A DNA stretch of 64,000 nt from Oscheius tipulae. Lineage: Eukaryota; Nematoda; Chromadorea; Rhabditida; Rhabditidae. This document shows, one piece after another, positions 13,038 through 23,469 of the stretch. The stretch's first letter is position 1, and each line of letters starts with the position of its first letter. The stretch lies in contig JASJZH010000006.1 in assembly GCA_037178975.1 (NCBI GenBank), forward strand, positions 7,750,001 to 7,814,000, in the 5' to 3' direction. The notes beneath the pieces are model-generated. The model saw only the letters and a list, made by a program, of their open reading frames with translations, was not told the origin of the DNA and did not search any database. Position numbers and translations under genes: made by a program.

Positions 13038-14708
13038 TCCGGCTGTTATATAGCCATTCTTTCCTTTCTCTACTACTAGTGAACTCAAACCTTGTGGGAT
13101 CAAATCCTCTACGGGCCCTTCATTCCGGCTAATTGTGCTCAGTTCCCCTCCTTTTCTTTAGGAATTTCCAATATTTTCCTCCACTTTTAGTAATTTTGTG
13201 TCATATAGAGCTTAGTCCAAGAGATTCTGATGATTCTAGTCCTTCCCTCTCAAAACATCAGTTCGGTTACAATCCTTTCAGAGTACAGTCGTTACAGGTA
13301 TCGTAAATAAACATTTCTTCCGTAAGCTACATTTGCATGTAATGTGTTCGTTGCATGATGTGTTGATGCTCCCAAGATCTCTGTAATCCCATCCATTGAG
13401 CAAACCATTGGTTTCAGGCGTATAGTATCTGCCGCAAGCAGCTCATCCTTTAAAATCTCTATCACCATATAAAACCCGTCTTGATCGAGAAATTCTTTCC
13501 CGTACCTTTTTGGAAGAACAACGAGAGTGAGATGCTACTAACTGAGCAGATAAATTGCTTCCTTTGCTTTCTCAGACATAGGCATTTGTCTTGAATTTTT
13601 TTATTTCTCATATTGAACCATGAATTGATACACCGTGTCCTGAACAAGACCCCGTTTTAGACTGCCTGTTGAAATAAAAATTTCGTCATGGGAAAGTTTA
13701 CAGATCCTTCTAAACAACGATAAATGCTTTAGATACGAACAAAATTGTCATTCTATTCCTCGTGAAAACATCAGTTTTTGTTGCGGTTATCGTCTTGGCA
13801 GTTTGTAGGGTCTTTCGAAAAATGTTTATGTTTCGGTTAAAGAAGCGAGAGAATTACCGGCAAGTTTTATGTGTTACGCCATCTGGACCGAAATGGCAAT
13901 CTTGAATGGAGGATTTCATATAGGGGTGTTTCATTGCTTGAAATGACCAGGTACCTAGCGCAGAGTACAAACATGCTAGCGGGAATCGTCAATAGTCAGG
14001 ATATCTCGAGACGATGGACTTCGTAATGGAAAATGAAACCTGCTAATCCCGTCGTGAAATGGCAATGACCGCACAGCCAAATTCTAGACCAACGCATCGT
14101 TTTCGCAGCGGATCATTAAGTGGTCAAGACACAAAAAACTTTTCTTTTCTTCACCTTGTCTAAATAATGCTTAAGAGCCTTCCTGAAAGATGACAATGTT
14201 TTCCTTGTTCACTGTCTTCAATACTTCAGCAACTTCCACTGTCATTTTAGGTATTAAGATTTTTAACGACAGTTTGAATAAAATTGTGGCTTTCCCTTAC
14301 AGATTATCACTGTGTATATCTTTTTCAAGCGTTCAATGTAGTGATCCAAAAGTTATTGAAAGAAGAAGCAACATCCGGATCTTGATGATCCAACGATGAA
14401 ATCCCGCTCGAACGCAATAGGACCAATCATATCTCCGTGTTTCAACCTAGGTGCCCTTTATTCTCCCCAAAAAAAGTTTCCGTTCGCTGGCTAAATATGT
14501 ATAAAACTTTCACTGATAACTCAGCTGCAAGTTACTCATTCTCTGTGATCATTCAAAAATATTTTTTAAAGATTCAACAGAGGAGATTTTTTGTTACCTA
14601 GGATCACAATAGCAGTTTTGTTCTTACTTATAATATTTCAATGTCCAGATCGACGCTGTTTCAGCAACATTAACCAGCTGCTGGCTGTGGGTGGCGTGTC
14701 ATTGTCCG
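13038..14708. other. Intergenic between ninein-like and groundhog-type genes
   Basis: About 1.7 kb without a supported gene. It holds the 3' region of the ninein-like gene, with a polyadenylation hexamer at 13306-13311, and the presumed promoter of the hedgehog-related gene. The short open frames seen here lack splice logic or recognisable motifs. Confidence 0.5.
13306..13311 (+). promoter_or_regulatory. Polyadenylation signal (AATAAA)
   Basis: A canonical AATAAA lies 269 bp after the stop of the ninein-like gene on the same strand. It is the first such hexamer I noticed downstream. Confidence 0.5.
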
Positions 14709-17700
14709 ATGCGAACCCTTTTGATCCTGTTCATCATACTCTGGTGCCTCGATGCTGAGAAGAAGTTGAAAAAACATCGCTTCCAATCCAACAGAATACT
14801 CAAGTGCAGCAGAAAACTAACACCAAGTACGATTTTTCCACTTTTCCAAAACGTAGATTTTCAAGGAAATGTATCACTCCACATTTCTGGAGAAGTTTGC
14901 TGTGATCCAGACCTGCAAGATGTTCTCATGAACGTTTTTGAGCAGAAAAATGAGACGCTCGGAGATACCGCAAAGGTAAAATCTAAAATTCCCTTCGTAA
15001 AGGTTGCATTCAGTTTTGGCAACGAAAAGTACAAGACGTGTACAATCATTCTTTTGAGTTCATCCTCAGCAGTGAAGATTTTGCAGTTTCCAGCTACTAT
15101 CATGGGCAAAGAGTGTGTAAAATTAAGACCAATGGACTTCATGTACTCGCCTACCAGACACCGGGAAGGGTAGGTACTCGTACTTTTACTAGCTAAAAAC
15201 AACATAACTTTCAGCACAAATACAATCTGAATGAAACATATCAGGAACTTTGGCTGGCAGGTATCGAGAACCAAGAAGATCTTGGTTCTACTTTGGAAAT
15301 TGAACGCGACGAATGGGCAGATATTCGGTTAGATCCTGTAGCTGACTTGAAGACTGGGACTCATTGCAAAAGAGACAGACGGGATGGAAACAAATGTTGC
15401 AGTCGGGCCATGTACGAGATGATCAAGGATACCATTGATGAAACTGCTACGAGTCCGGTGTACAACACTAGCAGAGAGACGCAGGGAGTCATTGCAAACG
15501 TGTGACAACTTCTTTTAAAAAAAACCAAGTTATTAAGGTTGTGAAGAAACGAATTCAAGCAAGATTCGCTCGAGCTATTGAAGTTATCGTTTCAAAAAAC
15601 GATTTTGTCCTTTCCACGTGGTCTATTGGTGACTTTACTTGCAAAATGTTCCGAAAAGGCGTCTTTGTTTTGGGATATGAGGCACCCCATCAGGCTGGAG
15701 TAACTTTTCCGACTATTCTGGACTAATAATGTTTAGTACAATGCCTATAATAAGGAAGACGAAAAAGTGTATTCCGATCTCTCAAATCCGGATCCATTAG
15801 GAACCGATTGGTTAGAACTTCCTGGACAGATTGAACTATATACCGGAGTTCAACTTGAGACCGATGGCTATCGACTAGGATTTCCGAAGGGATCTCACTG
15901 TGATGAGGATAGAATGGACGGTATTTAGTTTTCAATTATGTGACATCTGTTACAGGCGACAAATGCTGCCACATGGAACTGTTTCAATCCATGCATAACT
16001 CAATTATGGACATGAAATCAGACGATTCTTTCAACGTTATCGATAGACGTTTTGTTGCCACAGTAAGTGTACTTTGTGTCTTATCATCAATTTGTCAGAA
16101 CATTCGAAAAGCTGCCGAGCAGGCTATCAATGAACCATTGGAAATGATCATTTCTAACAATGAATTCATTGTTTCCTCAAGGCACAAAGGTGATTGTGTC
16201 TGCAAATTCAAAGCCGATCAGTACCACATGATGGCCTGGAGAACACCTGGAAACTACTCAATCGGTGTGGATATGTTTGCTGACAATGGTCACACCTCGT
16301 TTGTTGGTTGTAAGGGTAATACGACGGTGTTAGAAGGTGAGACTTCTGATTATTTAAGTGATAGGTTTAGGGGCTACCTGTTGCAATTCCACTCTTCGAT
16401 TTGCTATTACTAAAACCTTACACCAGTCTTCTCATTTGGATTTCTCTAAAATGGATACCAATGAAGTATCGAGAGTAAGTTTGCCTTTTTTTAGTGAGAA
16501 CAAGCTTTTTGAGGCTCTGGCCAGATCTGCACAGAAACAGTTCCAAGCCCGTGTAGAGACAGTGGTCTCACGTGGTAACTTTATCTGGAACTCTCCGGGA
16601 AAGAGACAGACGGATGTCACGTGCAAGCTTGATCTCTTCCAGTTTCACGCGCTGATCTTCGAGACTGATAAGGTCCGCCAGTTTATCAACCATTAACCAA
16701 TGGTTATTGTTTAGATGCCGTTCGACGATGAGTTTCTGTTTGGGGACGTAGTTCCTAGTGAGAGAACTCCTCCAGTACAGGCTGAGAGTCCACCGCAGCA
16801 AAATTCTCAGGCGATGTCGCAGTCTCAGGCTCAATCACAATCTCAGTCCCAGTCGCAATCCCAATCGCAGTCTCAGTCGCAATCACAGTCTCAATCTCAA
16901 TCACAGTCTCAGTCTCAATCTCAATCCCAGTCTCAAGCTCAGTCACAATCGCAAGATCAAGCCCAAGCACAAGCTCAGGCGCAAACCTTTGTTGTACAAC
17001 AAGCTGTCGTTCCTCCTCCAAATCCTGTCCCTCCACCTTTTCCAAGCGGGTTCGAATTTTTCGCCGCGGCAGCAGCTGCAGCAGCTGCGGCTGCTAGAGG
17101 AGCTGCAGGAGGAGGTGCCGGAGCATGTTTTTCTGAGGACAACTGGGTCAGAACACCAAGTGGACCGAAACATATTCAAGATGTTGATGTCGGGGACTAC
17201 GTTTTGACAGCTAATGCAAAACACGTAAGTTGCTTTTTAAGGTGTTACTTTATCTGGATTCAGATATTCTACAGTCCTATCACTACATGGATCCATCGTG
17301 AGCCAACTGTAAGGGAAGAGTTTCTCCAAATTGCTACAGTACACGGCAAGATACTTCGACTGTCACGGAAGCACTTGATATACAGGCTCCGAACTAAACG
17401 TTATAGTGTTCGCTACACTACCTAACTTCCAATTTAGATGGATGTCCTTCAAATGTTACTAGTCTCCCCGAAATTGGAGAAGTTTTTGCTCAAGATGTAG
17501 GACAAAGAGACTGTCTGTATGCTCTTTCCAATGTGAGTACAGCTGAAATATTTATTAACCATGTCCAACCTTTTGTGATTTTTATTTGAACCTTCAGAAC
17601 AAATGGCAATTCGAACAGGTCATCAGTGTGACGCCCGTCCAAATAAGAGGACTCTATGCTCCACTGGTGAAGAATGGACGAATCATTGTAAACAATATAT

Positions 17701-17962
17701 TGGCGTCTTGTCATAGCGAATATAATCAACACATTCTACTCACAACTTATTTCAATGCGAGTACCTACCAGATTTTGTAATATCCGATAGTTCAGCTTGT
17801 ATCAAAAATAGAAGAGTGTTACCACGAACTAGCAGCGTGGATCAGAGATAAAGAGGTGAGGAAGTCATAAAAAAAAGTAACTGTATTTTTCAGACCGGCT
17901 TGCCAACCTACTGGCCCCTACTTGTTGAGATGTTATCACTTGCTGCTCCAAGCTTCACTTAA
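14709..17962 (+). CDS. Groundhog-type hedgehog-related protein: four ground-like domains plus Hint domain
   Basis: Nematode hedgehog-related proteins are secreted and linked to cuticle and moulting; the Hint domain self-cleaves as in Hedgehog. The start at 14709 gives a signal peptide (MRTLLILFIILWCLDAE). Four Cys-Cys repeats follow, each ending in a ground-like core: EVCCDPDLQDVLM to GQRVCKIKTNGLHVLAYQTP; NKCCSRAMYEMIKDTI to GDFTCKMFRKGVFVLGYEAP; DKCCHMELFQSMHNSI to GDCVCKFKADQYHMMAWRTP; and ATCCNSTLRFAITKTL to TDVTCKLDLFQFHALIFETD. A low-complexity linker (Ser-Gln repeats, Gln-Ala, Pro-rich, poly-Ala; 16800-17120) leads into Hint: GACFSEDNWVRTPSG, VDVGDYVLTANAKH, ATVHGKILRLSRKHLIYR, YAPLVKNGRIIVNNILASCH. 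The end is APSFT at 17962. Repeat 4 needs a 39-bp intron at about 16475-16513. The catalytic T-x-x-H position reads S-R-K-H, and the residue before the Hint Cys is Ala. The next gene starts 147 bp downstream. Confidence 0.92.
16812..16985 (+). repeat. In-frame Ser-Gln / Gln-Ala repeat tract
   Basis: Within the hedgehog-related coding exon, TCN-CAR dipeptide codons repeat for more than twenty units and then change to CAR-GCN (Gln-Ala). The synonymous codons vary (TCA/TCT/TCG/TCC, CAA/CAG), so the amino-acid pattern is more regular than the DNA. This suggests selection on the peptide, or an older expansion, rather than a fresh microsatellite. Confidence 0.9.
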
Positions 17963-18109
17963 TTTGATCTCGGCTTTGTAATTATTATCGTTTTTGACAG
18001 TTTGTACCATCTTTCTGAGTGCTATGAACTGCAAAAGTTGTGCACGTGTACTTGTGTCTGAGCGCGGAGAGAGGGGCCATCTGTTCGCGTAGAAAAGGTC
18101 AGCAGTAAG

Positions 18110-19816
18110 ATGTGGCTGCAGCTGGTCGCCAGCGGCCTAGCACTGGTCGTCGCAAGTCCAGACCAGCCACAACTCACATTCGAAGACTACTACCAGTCTG
18201 GCAAGCTAGCCTATACGGAAAAGGACTGGCAGTCATGCATTGCCTTTATGAGGAGAACTATTGAGGATTTCAAGTAAGTTTATCTTTTTTTTAATCAGTT
18301 CGTTTCAGATATCTCGAAGATGAGCTTTTATTCTGCAGGAAGAAATGTAACCAACAGATAGAGCTTCCGGACACTGAGTTCATTTCCCAGTATCACTACG
18401 AGGCAGAAAAAGCGCTATGCTTCTTGAGGTGTAAGAGAGAGCGATTGACTGAGCAACATCCGGGTATCAAAACCATGAACAACTATTTTGATGTTAAGGA
18501 GAGGAAGCCGTTTGAGTATCTTCACATCTGTCATTGGAACGTGGGTTTCTTTTCTCGTTTTGTTTTTGACCTATTCGGAACAAAAAGTAATATATATATA
18601 GTTGCACTGACAAAACTCCATTTTCTTACAACTTTATTTAAAACACATTTTGAAGACTCCTCAACTGTGGAAAAATAAATGTTTTCAGGCCAAAGAGACG
18701 AAGAAGGCTGCCGGAGCTGCCTTTACATTTCTGGTGGCGAATCCTGGTCACACTGATGTCCTTCATGCTCTAAACTTTTACACTACAGTGGCCGGATTCC
18801 AACGAGAATGGCTCGTCGACGAGCTAGCTCTCAAGCATGAGAAGTACTTCATGGACGGAGTTATGGCTTATGTCGATGAGGATTGGAATCGTTGCACAAA
18901 CGACCTCGAAGTAGCCATCGAGAAGATTCTTGACGAGGAAAGCATTTGTCGTCTTCGATGCGAGGACAAGATTGATTGGAGTGGAGTTGATGGCAATCCG
19001 GAGGTTTCAGTCGTTGCTACCAGTTAGTACTTATCTCTACTTTTTCAAAGCTATTTCAGGTATCCGAGCTTCTATCAGTAGATGTCAACACAACTGTTTA
19101 CCTAGACTTGGGATCATCAATGGTCACAACTTTGGAAACCCGTTGCCGGCAATTTTTGAGTATCTACATGTTTGCTACTATAAACGTGAGAGCAATTCTT
19201 GCTTGTTGAGCCGAAATTTGCAGAAATGAGAGGATCTGATGCTATGAGAGCTGTCGGAAGTTATCTGCTGTTCGACAACAATCCAACGATGCGTCGAAAT
19301 AGACACTTCTACGAGAATCACTACAAGAAGAACGATCTCTTCAAGCCGGACAAGCAACTCTTGGAATTTCATAAGCAGAGGGAAGTCGAACAGAGATTCT
19401 TGGACTTTGTCGAGAAGAGGATACGCTATGAGAACAATGAAGTATATTTGAGAAAGTCCAGTTTTAAAGCTTGTTTTCAGTTTCCCGCCGAAACTGCTGA
19501 AGACAGAAGGAAGTTGAGCATGGATGTCTGGCAAGAGGATGATTTTGACTATTCCTCAGCGACGGCACTTCTTTCCCAGGACGAGTGCAAACTGATACGT
19601 ACCCCTGTCCAAACCCAAACCACCAAACTTTTGCTCTCTGAATTGACGCATCGAGCATTGAAGTTTTTTCCTACCGCTGAGATAGGAGTAGCCAGCTGTG
19701 GTCCAGCTAGAGAAGCACACTGTGATCGACCGTACGTTCTTTCAGCTGATCAAGATCGTTGTTCTGAATGGCTCGGAAAGCAATTTTCCGGCTGTGCTGT
19801 TGTTTTCTGTACTTGA
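18110..19816 (+). CDS. CRTAP / leprecan (prolyl 3-hydroxylase) family protein, catalytic region truncated
   Basis: The family works in the endoplasmic reticulum on procollagen; P3H enzymes hydroxylate proline, while CRTAP and P3H4 are non-enzymatic partners. The start at 18110 gives a signal peptide (MWLQLVASGLALVVASPD). Leprecan-type repeats follow: FEDYYQSGKLAYTEKDWQSC, CRKKCNQQI, YHYEAEKALCFLRCK, the block around ALNFYTTVAGF, YFMDGVMAYVDEDWNRC, CRLRCEDKIDWSG, and FEYLHVCYYK with AVGSYLLFDNNPTMRRN. The last exon (about 19480-19816) starts like the P3H catalytic part (ALLSQDECKLI) and has an H-x-D-like AHCDRP and a QFSGCAVVF segment resembling DFEGGEFIF. Translation stops there, so the distal iron-binding His and 2-oxoglutarate Arg are absent. 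An enzyme is therefore unlikely from this model. An unrecognised extra 3' exon is the main alternative. Confidence 0.82.
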
Positions 19817-19826
19817 TCCGGGTTTC

Positions 19827-19832
19827 AATAAA
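19827..19832 (+). promoter_or_regulatory. Polyadenylation signal just after the leprecan-like stop
   Basis: AATAAA begins 10 bp after the stop codon. A 3' end this close to the stop supports the gene really finishing at 19816, before a full P3H catalytic domain could be encoded. Confidence 0.55.
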
Positions 19833-20827
19833 GCAAGGTTAACGTCTTTTCCTGTTTTCTGGACCCTTGTGAAAGTAGCGGGTGATACGGTTATTTTCGA
19901 TTTTTGAAAACAGTTGAAATTTTGAAAGGCACACACATGCAAAACTTCTAAAATAGTCTCAGTATTGAGGATTAGCTGTATAACTGACTGATTCAACAGT
20001 TTCATTGGTGACTTGAAAAACACAAAAAGTGAAGAGTAAATCGCAAGAAAAGTAGAAAGGAATGAGGAAAAGCTCTCGGGAGACGATGGAAAGCGAAAGA
20101 CAAAATACAAAACTTCAATAATAGCGAACGGTTAGCATACAAAAAAGACATTGGTATTCCTCAAAGATGATTGAGAAAAAAATGAAAAGTAAAGTCGCTT
20201 TTCGAAATACCAATTTACGTACCTGGGCAAATATCTCCTTGTCTACGTACTTAAGCTTTTCTTGGAACATAAAAGATGTACCTCAAACAGCCGAAAGGAT
20301 ATTTCTTTTAGATAATAGCGCTTCGAAATAGACACTTGCTCCAATCTGAGAAAATTAGGGTGACTACAAAGAACACGTGCTCACTTGTCTGTTCCCTAGA
20401 TTAGGATCTTGGTCGTTGTTCAGCAGCAGTACTGTTTGATGGCTAGCTTTGGAACTGCTTTATCCACGGCTGTAAAACACTGTTCAGGGCGGTTTTGAGC
20501 TTGACTTACGCTGGAGCGGTTACAATCTTGGGTGAACCCCATGTGGGGTGAATCCCAAAGTAAAGTATAGCGTAATTATGATCATACTCAAAGAGAAAAG
20601 CATTTCCGATGTTACGGTGTTACGACTGAATGGCCCTTGCAATGGACACCTTAGCCATCGGATAGAACAGCTGACTCTCTTAAAAAGGTCATGCGTCGAG
20701 CAACAATATGGTTCTCTGTCTCTCTGTTCCTATTTGATCCCCGGGTTACATTGAATGAAGCAAAAGGTCTTTTTTCTCAGAGCAATATGAAAACGGCGCG
20801 TGATTGAGTCAGGTTATAAAACGTTCT
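19833..20827. other. Intergenic, nothing recognised
   Basis: About 1 kb with no supported gene. An interrupted inverted sequence around 20530-20560 (ACCCCATGTGGGGT core) was seen but is short. Confidence 0.45.
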
Positions 20828-21311
20828 ATGGACACTCATTGGTTTTTGGCCATTCTTTCTTCCATGACGGTAACGTTTGTTGATGAAGTTAATGAAACGC
20901 CAATTCTTCGTGAGATCCGCAAGAAGCCCGTAATGTCAGTTTGTGAAGTAACTGCCAAACAATGTAAGTTCAGCTATTACCATCAAAGATAAGGGCTTAG
21001 TGCAAGACAGCGAGTTTACTGAGACAGTTCGCTGCGCTCTCCCAATCTACGAGAACCTTGGATCAGACTATGTCGAACAGACATCTCTTTCGCTACCGCT
21101 TTCCTGGGCAACACTATCCAAAAGAAGCAGTCTCGTCAGCCTTCTGAGCGTCAAACTTTTTTTGTACTCTGACTGGCTAGCAAAACACGGTGTCAAGGCA
21201 ATATCCGTGATGCTCGTGATTTTTGTCTGCATTTGTATCGTGACATTGGTTCTAGCCTGTAGAGACTATTGTCCCCAATCGGATTTCGCCAACTTAACCA
21301 GTATCGTTTAG
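20828..21311 (+). CDS. Small single-pass membrane protein, 148 residues
   Basis: Family not recognised. Two exons (20828-20963 and 21001-21311) are joined by a 37-bp intron in matching phase (136 + 311 = 447 bases, no internal stop). The N-terminus is signal-peptide-like (MDTHWFLAILSSMTVTFVDE). A strong hydrophobic helix near the C-terminus (AISVMLVIFVCICIVTLVLAC) precedes a short tail (RDYCPQSDFANLTSIV). This predicts a type I protein with a luminal part of about 100 residues and a cytoplasmic tail of about 16. Support is the good splice sites, the uninterrupted frame and the two-hydrophobic-segment layout; no homology is known to me. Confidence 0.6.
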
Positions 21312-23469
21312 TTTCATTGCAGTAAATATTGGTGTGCAACAGTTTTTTTTTCTGCTTTCAGAGACTATAGCATTGGCCAGACAGATGCTTAATATGTATT
21401 CCGTGACGGAATTCCGCTTCGAAACACATAGATTCATCTTATCAACATTTCCCAGGCTTCAAAAAAAACTTCATCCGAGCACCAAAGTCAGCAATAGATG
21501 GTATTTGCTACATCCATTGCTACTACTGTTGCTGCTGCAAACTTTAGCAGATATGTTCTATCCGAGGTATCGTCCGTAATTGCTCCAATGTATGCGATTG
21601 ACAGAAGTCATGTTACAGCCAGTGTTGTCATTGTTCCCGAATTGACTGCCACTGTTTCTGGTTTCATGATCCGACAGCTTCCACCATTTACAATTACACA
21701 ATTACCAGAAACCAGTAGCGATGGAGGAGGGAGAGCATTCTCGAATTCCTGCTACACGAATACATCCCAATTACCAAGCAATAATAGTGACCAGAATGGT
21801 GTCTGTCATTATTTGATCTAGCCTCTAATTTTGTCTGTCTCTTCTGCCCCTATAAGCTAGACAAGAATACGACCTTTTTTTATTAGGGATCACGTCGAGG
21901 AGCTGGAGATGGCAACAGCGGTGTGGACGGGCATGGCCTGGAAAATACAGATCAATTTTGATTGGACGTAAGAGCGATTATAGTGATTGGGAGCAATAAG
22001 TTAGCAAATCTAGAACAAGTCTTCGACTGAAGTCTTATTTTCAGTAACAGGGGTTAAGTGTCATCTGCCTTTGCTAGCTGCAGGGAGAGCCCACCGGACC
22101 ATGCTTTGGTCTAGAGGTGCCCCTAACAGCAAGAAGAGTCTTCGAAGTGACAAGAAGAGGAAATAGTGAACTGGGAGGGATTCAGCTCTTGAAAATGTAA
22201 TAAATGGGAGCGAAAACAATAGGCCAGAGAGACAACTGAGCCATTGCTTCGGATAATGAGAAGAACCTCGAGACTCGTTATCATCAGACGCTCTCTACCA
22301 AGAGGATCATCGAGGAAATATCCACTCATGTGATCGGACAGCTCTTCTGTCGACGTCTAGGGAACTTGGCGTCTAGATCAACGATGAGACGGATAAGGCG
22401 GTAGTCGCTTCGGAAGTTGAATTGGTTGATGACGTGAACTTTCCGCACGGTGTTGGTTCTTCGAACGAGGTGCAGATCGTATTCCTCAAAGGTGGTGCCA
22501 TTGGGCGATCTCCAGGTCCATTTTCTTCCCGATCTCTGCTTACTGAAGGTGTTGGCTACGTCTCAACATGTTGACAGAAAGAGGGGAGTTGTTCTCCTCG
22601 ACGGTCTCGGATACCATAGCCATAAGCTCGACGGTTCCAATGGGTGGAGGCGCGGTCCGATTGGCCCCGACCGGCAGCCCCTGTTTCCAGCAGTCCGGTT
22701 GTACGCAGCTCTTTGAATCTTGCTCAGGAAATGGTCGTAGACGGCGTCATTGGTATCTCCTGTGGGCGCATATCTTTTTCTGGCCTATCTTCACGAGTCT
22801 CATGTAATAGATAGACAGTTTTACAACGTGATCATATTGAAAACTTTCGGGCATTCTAAGTAGTTTCTTGATAGAACTATCGCTCGCTAATTTCAACTAC
22901 TCTTATATCCCTCTTCCCCTTGCTGTTTTCAAACATGAGAGTTCCTTATGTTTATTCGCAAAAAACAAAAACTTCTCAGGTGAAAACAACTCTTGGTAAA
23001 CACTGTTCCAAGCTTGACCCTTGAGCCTGTGCTGTGGTTAGAGATAATAGGACGCGAGTATGCATTAGACGACGAGAGGGCAAGGGAGTGGAGCTGGTTT
23101 GATATCGATTCAGCGCTCCAATAACAACACCTTTAACCGATAGTTTTTTTTTAATGAATCCTATTGAAAACTTTGCATTCGAATCTTTTTACATGCCTTT
23201 CCTACCTGATCCAATCTTACTCCTTGTTTCCGAAGTACAATTTATCACATGTGAGCTGTAACCTTATAGTTATTCTTTTCTCACAAGAATCTGAACTATT
23301 TCCAAAGAATTCTTGTTTTCTATTTTTGCGGATGTCTTACTGTCTTACCGCCAACAGGAAAGTGCTCCTTCATGCTGTCCACGAAAAATCCACCATTTCA
23401 CGTGTTTCTCATATGTTCTTTTCTTTCTCAACTTCTCTAATAAAAACAAGAAGTTGATTAAGGAAATCA
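21312..23469. other. Intergenic with a retroelement relic
   Basis: About 2.1 kb between the small membrane protein and the Smad gene. The only identified object is a minus-strand endonuclease relic near 22326-22560; flanking sequence at 22100-22800 may belong to the same element but is too decayed to call. No intact gene was recognised. Confidence 0.5.
22326..22560 (-). mobile_element. Relic of an RTE-type non-LTR retrotransposon endonuclease
   Basis: Read on the minus strand, one frame gives NTFSKQRSGRKWTWRSPNGT, then EEYDLHLVRRTNTVRKVHVI, then NQFNFRSDYRLIRLIVDLDA, ending in a stop at 22326. This is the C-terminal part of the apurinic-type endonuclease of RTE/craniofacial-development-protein-like elements, whose usual words are N-x-F-F-x-K-R-x-GR-x-WTWRSPNG, E-I-D-Y-I-L and SDHRLVR. 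The catalytic His of SDH is Tyr here and the E-I-D-Y-I-L word is changed. A stop lies just upstream and no reverse transcriptase frame follows. It is therefore a dead fragment. Confidence 0.75.

Noticed and set aside
16755-17224. Other-frame products of the Ser-Gln repeat, on both strands
   Set aside because: Repetitive sequence is open in several frames; only the frame continuous with the ground-like and Hint domains is supported.
21498-21821. Open frame of about 107 residues just after the small membrane protein, with Ser/Thr-rich end
   Set aside because: No signal peptide, no motif and no good splice partner; its start lies in low-complexity sequence. It may be part of an old element.
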